Shown piece after piece: positions 17,884 to 27,900 of a stretch of DNA of 64,000 bases. A program made the translations under genes and the position numbers. The notes below the pieces were generated by a model. It was not told the DNA's origin. It saw only the letters and a program-made list of their open reading frames with translations, and did no database searches. The stretch is from Candidatus Poribacteria bacterium (GTDB lineage Bacteria > Poribacteria > WGA-4E > JAJDTR01). The stretch spans positions 1 to 64,000 of the forward strand of contig JAPPIK010000041.1 of assembly GCA_028820655.1 (NCBI GenBank). The letters run 5' to 3'. Position 1 is the stretch's first letter, and each line of letters begins with the position of its first letter.

Positions 17884-18873
17884 TTGGAGAACCGAGAATC
17901 GCTGAAAATACCCGTGCAGAGCAATGCAGAAGCACAACTCCTCTTTGGCAAGGAAGATACTTTCCTAAAGGTGCTAGAGAACAGTCTTGATGTCAACGTG
18001 CTCCTGAAAAGTGATGGAATTGAACTAATCGGCGGCAGCGCCGATCAGATAAGCCGGGGCGCAAAGGTATTGGAATCGCTGCTAAACCGAATGCGCACAG
18101 GACATGAAATTGGTCTTGATGATGTCAAGTATGCGATTCAAGTTGCGAAACGCGGCGACACGAATCATCTAACGGATATCGTTGGCGAATCAATACCAGT
18201 GCTCTCAAAGCGTGGAGCCATACGGCCTAAAACTATCGGGCAAAAACAGTACGTAGAGGCAATCAAGACACACGACCTTGTGTTTGGAATCGGACCTGCA
18301 GGGACTGGAAAAACTTATCTTGCCATGGCAATGGCAGTTGCGGCGCTAAAACGCGGGTTGGTGAGTCGAATCATTTTGACGCGCCCGGCTGTTGAGGCTG
18401 GCGAAAGGCTAGGTTTCTTGCCGGGTGATATCTCGGCCAAAGTCGACCCTTATCTTCGGCCTCTTTATGATGCGCTATACGACATGATGCCCCCTGAAAC
18501 GCTTGATCGTTCTGTAGAACGGAATATCATCGAGGTCGCTCCGATTGCCTTTATGCGCGGCAGAACCCTAAACAATTCGTTTGTTGTTCTCGACGAAGCC
18601 CAGAATGCAACGATTGAACAGATGAAGATGTTTTTGACGCGTCTCGGCTTCGACTCCAAAGCGGTGGTCACGGGAGATATTACGCAAACGGATCTGCCCA
18701 CGGGTAAAGTGTCGGGGCTTGTTGATGCGCAGGCAGTGTTGTCTGGAATCGCGGGAATCGGATTCGTTTATTTTTCCAGATCTGACGTCGTACGTCATGA
18801 ATTGGTTCAACGGATTGTCGAGGCCTATGAGGATCGCGCAGAATCGGAAACGCCTGACGAGCCTTTAAGCTAA
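17884..18873 (+). CDS. phoH: PhoH-family ATPase
   Basis: A 329-residue PhoH-like (YbeZ) P-loop ATPase related to superfamily 1 helicases. Residues 30-80 form a KH/R3H-like RNA-binding start typical of the ybeZ subgroup. Walker A GIGPAGTGKTYLAM lies near residue 140 and Walker B SFVVLDEAQNAT near residue 235, followed by VVTGDITQTDLP. The start is TTG preceded by GGGAGGT. It is followed 56 bases later by ybeY, the standard phoH-ybeY pairing linked to rRNA maturation and ribosome quality control, then by a CorC-like gene. This order is conserved in many bacteria and supports the assignment. Confidence 0.93.
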   Translation: MENRESLKIPVQSNAEAQLLFGKEDTFLKVLENSLDVNVLLKSDGIELIGGSADQISRGAKVLESLLNRMRTGHEIGLDDVKYAIQVAKRGDTNHLTDIVGESIPVLSKRGAIRPKTIGQKQYVEAIKTHDLVFGIGPAGTGKTYLAMAMAVAALKRGLVSRIILTRPAVEAGERLGFLPGDISAKVDPYLRPLYDALYDMMPPETLDRSVERNIIEVAPIAFMRGRTLNNSFVVLDEAQNATIEQMKMFLTRLGFDSKAVVTGDITQTDLPTGKVSGLVDAQAVLSGIAGIGFVYFSRSDVVRHELVQRIVEAYEDRAESETPDEPLS

Positions 18874-18929
18874 TTGATCGCTTGCGATCAATTCGTCCGT
18901 ACACGGGATAGACATCGCACGCAAATTCA

Positions 18930-19355
18930 ATGGTTTTTGTACGCAACGAGTCCCAAGACACCGGCGTCAGTGAATGCGTTGTCCGACAGGCAGCCTTGGC
19001 GGCATTAAGAATGCATGAGTCGCAGGCTTGCGAAGTAAGTGTTTTGTTAACAGACGACAGCGACATTCAGTCTCTTAATCGCCGATATCGCGACATTGAT
19101 GACTCGACAGACGTGCTCGCCTTCGCTATGCGAGAAGGCGACGGTGAATTATTGAATCCCCATCTTCTGGGCGATGTCGTCATATCGGTTCCCACAGCAC
19201 AACGACAAGCACTGGCGCACAATCATTCGCTTGACGTTGAAGTTGCCCATCTCACCGTACATGGTATCCTTCACCTTCTAGGTTACGACCACCAAATCTC
19301 GGCGGATGCCGCTATCATGCTCGAGAAACAAGAAGCGATTCTTCGCCTTATTTAG
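18930..19355 (+). CDS. ybeY: Endoribonuclease YbeY, rRNA maturation factor
   Basis: A 141-residue metal-dependent single-strand endoribonuclease needed for 3' maturation of 16S rRNA and for 70S ribosome quality control. The zinc motif HGILHLLGYDH is intact near residues 112-122, and the upstream LNRRYRDIDDSTDVLAFAM and LGDVVISVPTAQRQA segments match the family. The length is typical. It stands between phoH and the CorC-like gene, its usual position, and is very likely co-transcribed with them. Confidence 0.94.
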   Translation: MVFVRNESQDTGVSECVVRQAALAALRMHESQACEVSVLLTDDSDIQSLNRRYRDIDDSTDVLAFAMREGDGELLNPHLLGDVVISVPTAQRQALAHNHSLDVEVAHLTVHGILHLLGYDHQISADAAIMLEKQEAILRLI

Positions 19356-19415
19356 AGACTCTGGCACAGCCGTTGCTTAGACCGATTCCAACAAACTGGA
19401 GGTGCAATTTTACGC

Positions 19416-20717
19416 TTGGACGACGACATAGTAAAGTTAATTTGCTTGGTCATTTTGTCGATGCTTACGGCCCTCTTTTCGGCAGCCGAGGCGCTCTTGA
19501 ACCGGTTAACGCGCGAAGACATACTCAATATTGTGGAAACGGGCGGAACCGATTATGAAACCCTGACCTCGTTGCTTCGAAAGCCGCGGCGATATTCTGC
19601 GACGATAGTTACTGCCAAGAGTATCTTGGTTGTGGCGCTTGTCCTGTTGCTTGTGTCTGTCTTCGGCTTTGACGATCTGGGAAGGCAAGTGATTGCCGCC
19701 TGCGTGGCGACCGTCCTTATCGTTGTCGTTACCGAACTCATTCCCAAAAACTACATCCAAGGGAGTTCCGAAAATTCAACAATTCATACGTTACGTTTCT
19801 TGCGTGTAGTTTATTGGGCGCTGTATGTAGTTGTCGCGCCATTGATTCTCCTAGGAAATTTTGGAGTACGGATCCTTGGAGGCAAGGTTCATCAGCAGGA
19901 GGACAGCGTTGTCTCACCCGAAGTGATTGAGGCGTTGGACAACGTAGGCGACAGCCAAGAGATATTGGAAGCGGAAGAACGGGAAATGATCTCGCGCATT
20001 TTGGATCTACCGGACAAAGTCGCACGCGAGATTATGAACGCTCGTACAGACATGGTTTGTCTTGAGGTTTCGACACCCAAGCAGGAAGTTCTACGAACAG
20101 CCATTGAGTCGAGACACTCTCGCATCCCGGTGTACGAGGAGACAGTCGATCGAATCATCGGTGTACTCCACGTAAAAGATATGTTGGATTATTGGGAAGA
20201 GGGGAGAACGATAGACCTAAGGGAGTTAATAAAGGATAGGACTCCCTTCTTTACGCCCGAGAGCAAGAAGATATCCGACCTGTTTCAGGATTTGCGGGCA
20301 AACAAACAGCAAATGGCTCTGGTTGTCGATGAGTACGGAGGAACCGCCGGGCTCGTCACGCTTGAGGATATTGTTGAAGAGATTGTTGGCGAAATTCAAG
20401 ATGAGTATGACGCTGATGAGCAGGAAGAGTGCATATTGTTGAGCGCAAACACGTACTCGGTTGACGCTCGCATGAATGTCGACGATCTTAATGAACAACT
20501 CGGCATTCAACTTGAAGCGGAAAATGTAGACACCATTGGGGGATTTGTCGTCGATTTCCTTGGAAGGGTTCCCGAAATTGAAAGCCAATTCTCTTATCAA
20601 GGCGTGGATTTCACCGTTTTGGAGTCGGATGAACGTCGAATCCATCGACTTAGAATCCAAACGCCGAAAACCAAAGATACGATTTCCTCTCAACTCGACA
20701 ATTCCCCCGATCGGTAA
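19416..20717 (+). CDS. CNNM/CorC-type transporter-associated protein (HlyC/CorC)
   Basis: A 433-residue membrane protein of the CNNM/MpfA/CorC (former haemolysin-like) family, involved in Mg2+ homeostasis. The N-terminal DUF21/CNNM domain (about 1-180) has membrane segments at about 5-25, 65-85, 90-110 and 130-150, with TELIPKNYI in the conserved position. The Bateman module of two CBS domains lies at about 200-325 (SRIPVYEETVDRIIGVLHVK; MALVVDEYGGTAGLVTLEDI), and the C-terminal CorC_HlyC domain at about 340-420. The start is TTG after a GGAGG site with rather long spacing. It is the third gene of the phoH-ybeY group. Confidence 0.9.
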   Translation: MDDDIVKLICLVILSMLTALFSAAEALLNRLTREDILNIVETGGTDYETLTSLLRKPRRYSATIVTAKSILVVALVLLLVSVFGFDDLGRQVIAACVATVLIVVVTELIPKNYIQGSSENSTIHTLRFLRVVYWALYVVVAPLILLGNFGVRILGGKVHQQEDSVVSPEVIEALDNVGDSQEILEAEEREMISRILDLPDKVAREIMNARTDMVCLEVSTPKQEVLRTAIESRHSRIPVYEETVDRIIGVLHVKDMLDYWEEGRTIDLRELIKDRTPFFTPESKKISDLFQDLRANKQQMALVVDEYGGTAGLVTLEDIVEEIVGEIQDEYDADEQEECILLSANTYSVDARMNVDDLNEQLGIQLEAENVDTIGGFVVDFLGRVPEIESQFSYQGVDFTVLESDERRIHRLRIQTPKTKDTISSQLDNSPDR

Positions 20718-20749
20718 TTGTAGGTTGAAACACTTGAAGAAAAGGGTTC

Positions 20750-20779
20750 TTGACAGTACCATTGACTGTATGATAGAAT
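20750..20779 (+). promoter_or_regulatory. Sigma70-type promoter of tRNA-Pro
   Basis: TTGACA (20750-20755) and TAGAAT (20774-20779) are separated by 18 bases, and the predicted start near 20786 is about 25 bases before the tRNA. The match to the -35 consensus is perfect. Confidence 0.7.
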
Positions 20780-20810
20780 GATTGTCTGTACCAGGCAGCA
20801 TATATTTCGA

Positions 20811-20885
<75 letters not shown>

Positions 20886-20896
20886 TCTGTTTTCTT

Positions 20897-20954
20897 ATGG
20901 GACAATGGACAGGTGAAATGATGGTAAAATCAATTCATCGTCCCATTGTCCCAT
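20897..20954 (+). terminator. Hairpin after tRNA-Pro, probable terminator
   Basis: ATGGGACAATGGAC (20897-20910) pairs with GTCCCATTGTCCCAT (20940-20954), 14 bp with one bulged base and a 29-base loop, followed by a T-rich stretch. It probably ends the tRNA transcript. The loop is longer than usual, which lowers confidence. Confidence 0.45.
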
Positions 20955-20972
20955 TTTGTTGTTGGGTATAAA

Positions 20973-21737
20973 ATGCCCGTTCAAAAAACAGATGCGATTG
21001 TTATTCGGTCATATCCTTTCGGCGAATTTCACAAGATCATCATATTCTATACTTCCGACTTTGGGAAGGTTCGAGCTGCCGCGTACGGTGTTAGGGGGCC
21101 GAAAAGTCGGTTTGGGGGCAGTTTAGAACTTCTGAATCGTGGCACACTAGTCTTCTCCGAGCGCCCCAATAAAGACTTGAGGATCGTGCAGGAATTCGGC
21201 TTAACCGATGCATTTGACGGTATAAAGGCCGATTATGATCGGACGACCTACGGTTGCTATCTGGCAGAATTGGTTAATGCGATAGAGTCGGAGCACAGCG
21301 CTAATCAAGGTGTATTCCGTTTATTGCAACACGGGTTTGATGGATTGACTCGGGTTAATGACATTGCATTGCTAGCTCGCGGGTTTGAATTGAAATTGCT
21401 GGATATCACCGGTTTTGCGCCGCAACTGTCTCAGTGCGTTGTGTGCTCTTCCCATCCACCGAGAAACACGCTGAGGTTTAGTACCCGTCTTGGGGGCGTA
21501 CTCTGCGACGACTGTACCCATAACGATTCAAACGCACCAATACTTGCGCGCGGTAGTTGCGAATTGATGAAATTCCTGAGAAGATGCGATTTAGTGCATC
21601 TCGACCGCGTGCAGGCTTCAAGATTGAACCATCGCGAACTCCAATTGGTGCTGTCGAGATTCATCTCTTACCACACCGAACTGACATTGAAGAGTTTGGA
21701 ATTAATCGAAGATTTGAATTCATCCCAAAGAATGTAG
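20973..21737 (+). CDS. recO: DNA repair protein RecO
   Basis: A 254-residue RecO, which with RecR loads RecA on SSB-coated single-stranded DNA in recombinational repair. The N-terminal OB-fold starts with the characteristic KTDAIVIRSYPFGEFHKII and continues FGKVRAAAYGVRGPKSRFGG. The C-terminal half has a zinc-finger-like pair of cysteine motifs, CVVC and CDDC, as in many RecO proteins. The start is placed at the ATG at 20973, where conserved sequence begins; an upstream in-frame start at 20946 would lie inside the tRNA-terminator hairpin. It is followed by glycyl-tRNA synthetase, the common recO-glyQS arrangement. Confidence 0.92.
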   Translation: MPVQKTDAIVIRSYPFGEFHKIIIFYTSDFGKVRAAAYGVRGPKSRFGGSLELLNRGTLVFSERPNKDLRIVQEFGLTDAFDGIKADYDRTTYGCYLAELVNAIESEHSANQGVFRLLQHGFDGLTRVNDIALLARGFELKLLDITGFAPQLSQCVVCSSHPPRNTLRFSTRLGGVLCDDCTHNDSNAPILARGSCELMKFLRRCDLVHLDRVQASRLNHRELQLVLSRFISYHTELTLKSLELIEDLNSSQRM

Positions 21738-21853
21738 AGAAGATTAAAGAATGAAATCTTGTCGTAAACCGCATGATTCAACGATAAGATTGATGGGCAA
21801 GATGTTGGAAGGCCCGTTGAATCTCGTGAAAAAAAACTATCCTAGCGTGTAGC

Positions 21854-24800
21854 GTGTCTGAAGGCATGACTTTTCAAGAAATCATCCTCTCTTTGGAGAG
21901 ATTCTGGGCAGATTACGGGTGCATCATCCAACAACCCTGCGATATTGAGGTCGGCGCAGGAACATTCAATCCGGCAACATTTTTGCGTTGTCTCGGCCCC
22001 GAACCATGGCAGGTTGCTTATGTTGAACCCGTGCGAAGACCTACAGACGGGCGCTATGGTGAAAACCCCTTTCGAGTTGGGGCATACTATCAGTATCAGG
22101 TCATCTTGAAGCCGGCGCCAATAGATGTGCTGCCGCTCTACCTTGAGAGCCTCCATCACTTGGGAGTTGATCCGCGTAAGAACGATTTCCGTTTCGTGGA
22201 AGACGATTGGGAGTCGCCGACCCTCGGCGCCTCCGGGCTTGGCTGGGAGGTTTGGTGGAACGGTGCTGAAATAACGCAGTTCACCTACTTTCAGCAGATG
22301 GGAAGTATTGAATTGGATCCAATTTCCGCCGAACTCACCTACGGGCTGGAGCGGATTGCACTTTATCTTCAGGATGTTGATAGTTTCTTCGATATCCGCT
22401 GGAACGATCAACTTGTTTACGGAGACGTGCATCACCAGAGCGAGGTGGAATACTCGCGCTACGCCTTCGAACATTCCGACACCAAGATGCTGCTCCAACA
22501 CTTTGATGCCTGCGAGAAGGAAGCGCGTACTTGCCTTGAGAGAGGGCTTGTTTTACCGGGAACCGACTACGTGCTCAAATGCTCACATGCCTTCAATATG
22601 CTCGACACGCGCGGGGTTATCAGTGTCACAGAGCGTGTCAGCTATATTGAACGCGTAAGACGCCTTGCACAGCAGACGGCACGCGCCTATGTCGAGCAGC
22701 GCGAGGAGATGGGACATCCACTTTTGAATCGGTGGGCGCCGAAGATCCAAGAAGACACCCCGGAGAAAGAGCGTACGAAGAACGTAACGATATCCGGTGA
22801 ATCGGCTGATCTGTTGGTCGAAATCGGTACGGAAGAAATTCCGGCCGGTTATATTGCCCCAGCATTAGAGCAACTTAAAGGTATTGCGTCGAACTTTCTT
22901 GAGACGCACCGCCTTTCGTTTGACGAAACTCACACGTTCGCAACCCCACGGCGGTTAACGCTCTGCGTCAAAGGGTTAGCCACTATTCAAAGAGACGAGG
23001 TGTCTGAGATAATTGGCCCTCCACGGAGCGTTGCATTCGATGAGAACGATGCGCCGACGAAAGCCGCTATCGGGTTCGCGAAAAATCAGGGAGTTGAAAT
23101 CGCGGATCTGAAGATTGTTGACACTGATCGAGGAGAATACGTAGCGGCTTCCAAATTAGAAAAAGGACGTGCCACAGTTGATGTCTTGCAAGAACTCTTG
23201 CCAAAATGGATTCAATCGTTGAGTTTTCCCAAGACCATGCGTTGGAATAAGCTGCGGTTTGCTCGTCCTATTCGCTGGGTGGTGGCTCTCCTCGGGGATC
23301 GGGTAATCGAAGTTCAGCTCGACGCACTCGAGGCCGGACGGCATACTTATGGACATCGTTCTCTCAATCCCGATCCGGTTGAGTTGCGAGATGCATCGCT
23401 TGAGGGCTACGTCGAGCAACTCCGGAAGATGAACGTTGTAGTGGATCATGAAGAGCGGCGAACCATAATTGAGCGGCAGGTAACCGAGATCTTGGAATCT
23501 GAAGGTTGCTCCACGGAAATTGATTTGGATCTACTGAATACCGTCACCTACCTCGTCGAAAATCCCGAACCGATTGTTGGAAAATTTAGCGAATCTCACC
23601 TGTCTTTACCAACCGAAGTCTTAATCACTCCCATGAAGAGTTACCAACGCTACTTTCCGATGTGGTCAAGCGATGGAAACCTCATGGCGAAATTCATCAT
23701 AATCTCCAACGGGATTGAAGGGAATCGCGAGAGTGTACGACATGGCAATGAGCGCGTTCTTCATGCAAGATTGAACGATGCCGAGTTTTTCTACCGGGAG
23801 GACCAAAAGACTCCTCTGTCTGAGAAAGTTAATCGGTTACGCAATGTCGTTTTTCATGCCAAACTTGGATCGCTTCTTGACAAAGTTATGCGTCTGGAAT
23901 CGTTAACCAATCTCATCATTGACGAGGTTGATCGGAATGCACCCCAGGGATTATTTTCTGAGCATTCAAGACAACGTGCAGAGCGGGCGGCAAAACTTTG
24001 CAAAGCGGATTTGACCACCCACATGGTGATCGAGTTTCCGTCCTTGCAAGGCATTGTAGGGAATTATTACGCCCAGAACTCGGGAGAGGCGTCCGCAGTC
24101 TCGATCGCCATCGAGGAACATTACCAACCTATTGCTGCTGATGGACCATTGCCGCAAACGGAAGCCGGGGTTGTCTTATCGATCGCAGACAAGATCGACA
24201 CGTTGGTCGGCTATTTTGGCATCGGTGAACGTCCAACAGGTTCACAGGACCCATATTCCTTGAGGCGTCAAGCGATTGGAATCGCACGCATTCTGCTGGA
24301 AAAGGAGATTCATCTTCCGCTTGAATTAGTTGTAGAAGAAGCTGTTAGACTATATCAGGTGGACCTAGCCGAAGATACCAAGCCTGCGCTGCTTGATTTC
24401 CTTAAGGGCAGAATTGAAGGCGTGTTGCAGACCGAGGGCTATGAGACAGATATTCTTGAAGCGGTGTTGGCTACCGCCGAACTTGACCCAATTGACATTT
24501 TGAAACGAGCGCGAGTCGTGGCCGAATTTCGAGACAATTTGAACTTCAATAGCATATATCCTGCGTTGAATCGCGTTTTAAGAATTCTACCGGATTCTCC
24601 TCCCACGGAAGTTGATGCCAGTCTATTGCAGGATGTCGCCGAAAAACAATTAGCTTCGGAGATAGCCAAAGCGGAGCCTCAGCTTCAAAGCGCCATTGAC
24701 AACCGCGCCTACGGGAAGTTACTTTTGCAACTTGGCAATCTCCAGCCAACAATAGATCAATTTTTCGATGAAGTCCTTGTTATGTCGGAAGATGCCGAAC

Positions 24801-24892
24801 TCCGCTCTAACCGTTTGGCGCTGCTGAATTCGATAGCCATTAAGATAAACGCTGTCGGAGATCTTACAAGGCTGGTAATCGCAGGAAATTGA
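21854..24892 (+). CDS. glyQS: Glycyl-tRNA synthetase, fused alpha and beta subunits
   Basis: One 1012-residue chain carries both subunits of the bacterial tetrameric glycyl-tRNA synthetase, which charges tRNA-Gly. Residues 1 to about 290 are GlyQ, with [20 protein letters not shown] and [17 protein letters not shown]. After a short linker, GlyS begins near residue 318 with [15 protein letters not shown] and runs through the tRNA-binding region to a DALR-like anticodon-binding C-terminus. Most bacteria have two genes; fused forms are known from Chlamydiae and chloroplasts. There is no stop codon or internal ribosome site between the halves. The start codon is GTG at 21854. A plain assembly error is unlikely because the frame is continuous through both domains. 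Confidence 0.93.
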   Translation: MSEGMTFQEIILSLERFWADYGCIIQQPCDIEVGAGTFNPATFLRCLGPEPWQVAYVEPVRRPTDGRYGENPFRVGAYYQYQVILKPAPIDVLPLYLESLHHLGVDPRKNDFRFVEDDWESPTLGASGLGWEVWWNGAEITQFTYFQQMGSIELDPISAELTYGLERIALYLQDVDSFFDIRWNDQLVYGDVHHQSEVEYSRYAFEHSDTKMLLQHFDACEKEARTCLERGLVLPGTDYVLKCSHAFNMLDTRGVISVTERVSYIERVRRLAQQTARAYVEQREEMGHPLLNRWAPKIQEDTPEKERTKNVTISGESADLLVEIGTEEIPAGYIAPALEQLKGIASNFLETHRLSFDETHTFATPRRLTLCVKGLATIQRDEVSEIIGPPRSVAFDENDAPTKAAIGFAKNQGVEIADLKIVDTDRGEYVAASKLEKGRATVDVLQELLPKWIQSLSFPKTMRWNKLRFARPIRWVVALLGDRVIEVQLDALEAGRHTYGHRSLNPDPVELRDASLEGYVEQLRKMNVVVDHEERRTIIERQVTEILESEGCSTEIDLDLLNTVTYLVENPEPIVGKFSESHLSLPTEVLITPMKSYQRYFPMWSSDGNLMAKFIIISNGIEGNRESVRHGNERVLHARLNDAEFFYREDQKTPLSEKVNRLRNVVFHAKLGSLLDKVMRLESLTNLIIDEVDRNAPQGLFSEHSRQRAERAAKLCKADLTTHMVIEFPSLQGIVGNYYAQNSGEASAVSIAIEEHYQPIAADGPLPQTEAGVVLSIADKIDTLVGYFGIGERPTGSQDPYSLRRQAIGIARILLEKEIHLPLELVVEEAVRLYQVDLAEDTKPALLDFLKGRIEGVLQTEGYETDILEAVLATAELDPIDILKRARVVAEFRDNLNFNSIYPALNRVLRILPDSPPTEVDASLLQDVAEKQLASEIAKAEPQLQSAIDNRAYGKLLLQLGNLQPTIDQFFDEVLVMSEDAELRSNRLALLNSIAIKINAVGDLTRLVIAGN

Positions 24893-24973
24893 AGCGGAAA
24901 AGACAGAATTGGTAGATTTCTTTGTTTGCCGATTTTGACGGGCGAATCTAAAACTCAATAAGGAGCCTGACGC

Positions 24974-27900
24974 ATGAACCGAAACACTCTTTTTTCTATT
25001 GGTGTCGTATTGATCATAGGAATATTCATAGGCTGTGGGGAGAAAGAAGACAAGGATATCCTAGATGCACGATTAGCGGCTGCCGAAGGCGATTTTTCTG
25101 CAGTCCAAATGGCAGTTGAAAGGGCGCTTGCAAATAACCCCAAGCAACCTGAAGCACTGTCCCTGCAGAACATACTTCGGTTGCGCTCAAGTTCGGACGT
25201 TTCCGCTTGGCAATCAGGTCTAGAGCAAGTTTTGAGTCATCTGAAACCGCTGAATGAACAAATTCAAGTAATCAGCGATCAGGAGGATCCTGACTCTGAC
25301 GATCTAGATCGACAAGAACGACTCATTCGGTCAAGAAACTCAATTGCCAGTTCTTTGGTGAACTCTCTCGCTGAAGCCAAAGGCAAGCAAAACAACCTCA
25401 TTACCGATTTGGCAAAGCAACCTAAACCAATAGTTATTACGGCCTTGTTGGAGGCCGAGAAGTGCTTTCAGCTTGGCCCCCGTGAAACCGCAGCCCGGTT
25501 GATTCAAGAGGCGACAACAACAAGCGACGCGGCAAGAAAGCTACTCGTTCAAGCAACCCGGCACGCCGATCCCCGTATCCGGCGGGAAGCAATCAAGCAT
25601 CTCGGCAATATGCGCAGCGAGGAACTCATTCCAACTTTTGAGTCTGTGCTGAAGAACAAGGACGAAGAGCCGGATGTACTTTATCGTGTCGTCGTTGCTT
25701 TAGAAATGCTAATTGGCAAGTCCGCCGTGCTGCCCGCTTTAAGTGAAGCAACCAAAACGAACACCACTCAAGTAAGGATTCACGCGGCGAAGTTGATTGG
25801 GCAGCTAAAAGCAGAAGAGGGGATTGATGAGATGATTCGTCTATTGGCAGATTCTAATTCCTATGTGACGAATACGGCGGCAAACGCCCTCGTTGAGATC
25901 GGAGATGCCTCAATTTCGCCGTTAATTGAGGTACTGGATACGGACGCGAGGAACGTCATCCCCAGCGGAGATTCAGAGTTTATGCATGAGTACCAGTATA
26001 TTGCAAATGTATTTATAGATGACGCTCGTCTGCAAAAACGTAGGTCGAGCACACAATCGCACGTGATCGGCGTTCTAGGTGCACTTCGGTCTCGCGAGGC
26101 GGTCCCGCGCCTAATTAACCTATTGGCAGATGACGACCTCCGTGTAAGCGCATTGGATGCATTGGTTGCAATGGGTACTGCGGCAACACCACACCTCTAT
26201 CCCGCTTTGGAACATAATGCAGAAAAAATAAGGATCAGTATTGCCGAAGCTCTGAGCAAAATTCAAGACCGGCGAACGATTAAACCGCTGATTGCGGCGC
26301 TTGAGCGCGACGGTCAGAGAAAGGAAGTCAAGTCTCACGCCGCCGAGGCGCTAGGTTCTATGAGGGCAAGAGGAACCCACGACGGAGCGGTTTCAGCGTT
26401 GTCAAGTGCGCTTGGTTTGGACGAGACCACTGCGACAAACGCGGCTGTCGCGCTCGGTCAGATCAACGTAGCCACCGACGAAACAATTCGTGGACTTATC
26501 ACGATGGCAATGGACAAGCAGCGGCGTGAGACAGTGCGCACGACTGCGATTTCTTCGCTGGGTCTTCTTAAGCCGACTGCGGCTGTTCAACCTTTGATAT
26601 TGCTGATGTTGAGCGATGATACCAGTCCTGTTATCCGAAACGGAGCAGTAGCGGCATTGGGCGAGATCAAATCGAATGAATCGCTGGCACCACTTCTTTG
26701 GATTCTATCGACGCGATATGATGATGTAAAGGATTTCCAGCGCCACATGAAACGGAGATACAACACGCTAGACGAATTTAGAAGCGCAATCGAAGCACTA
26801 GAGATTCAATGGACCTCCGATTATCCGCAACCGATGTATCGAACATGGGGAGAACTAAAATCAATTCCGAGTCTTGTGCGAAGTGAGGCAGCGATAGCCC
26901 TTGGAAAGATCAGAGGGAAATTCTTGTTTAGTAGCACGCAACGAGCACAGTACGAAGCGTCTCTAAACGGCGGAGACGTCCCCGAAGGGTTTCGACAGGA
27001 ATTCGCCAGCAATGGAACCGCGTTGTCTCAGAACATAACTCTTGACGTAGACAGACCGGGCGAGATCTGGATTCTGACGGACAAAGCAAACCAAACGCGA
27101 TACGATTGTAGGAAAGTCGGTGAAGCGCTTAACATTTATTTGAGGGGAGACGATGTTTTGGATACCCTGATATCCGCCCTTAAAGACGATGAACGTGCCA
27201 CCGTTCGGCGAAGCGCGGCTTTTGCGTTGGGCGAGATAAAGGGTGAATCTACCATTTCGCATCTGCTTAGCGCTGTCAAGGATGAGCAAGGGGTTGTCCG
27301 ACAGGAGGTCGCAACTGCTCTGGGAAAAATCAAAGGCGACCGTGTCGTTGCGCCTCTTCTCTCTGTGCTCAAGAAGGACAAATTTGAATCAACCCGAAAA
27401 CAAGCTGCGATCGCCCTCCGCGAACTGGACCCGGTCCAAGCAGATGTTGATTTAATTGACGTGATCCAAAAGGGCGTAGGAACGTTCGAGGAAGATCACG
27501 AAGTTCTATCCGTCATGAATGAAGTTGTCGCTTCACTAACAAAGGGCGGTGGAGCACCCACCGCAAAATATATCCAAGACGCCCTGAAGTCCGCAGATGA
27601 TGAGTGGACGCGCTCGACCCTTCTAAAGACGTTAGCTTCGTTAGAGCACTTTGCGTCGGTCAAGGGTCTGGCTGATGTGTTTAAATCGGAATTACAGCAT
27701 TCAAGTTACATCGTTCGCAAAACCGCAATCGGTGCCCTCGGAAAATATAAAGATAGAGATTCCGTCGATGTCTTGATAAAAGTGCTTCAAGATGAAAACG
27801 AATATAAATCTATGCGCGCAGAGGCCGCGGCCGCGCTGGGAGCGCTATTGGACGAGCGCGCATCTGCACCGCTTCTAGCCGCTCTTGATAACGAAAATGC

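Noticed and set aside
21842-22501. Minus-strand ORF of 219 codons
   Set aside because: It is antisense to the GlyQ part of glycyl-tRNA synthetase, which is unmistakable.
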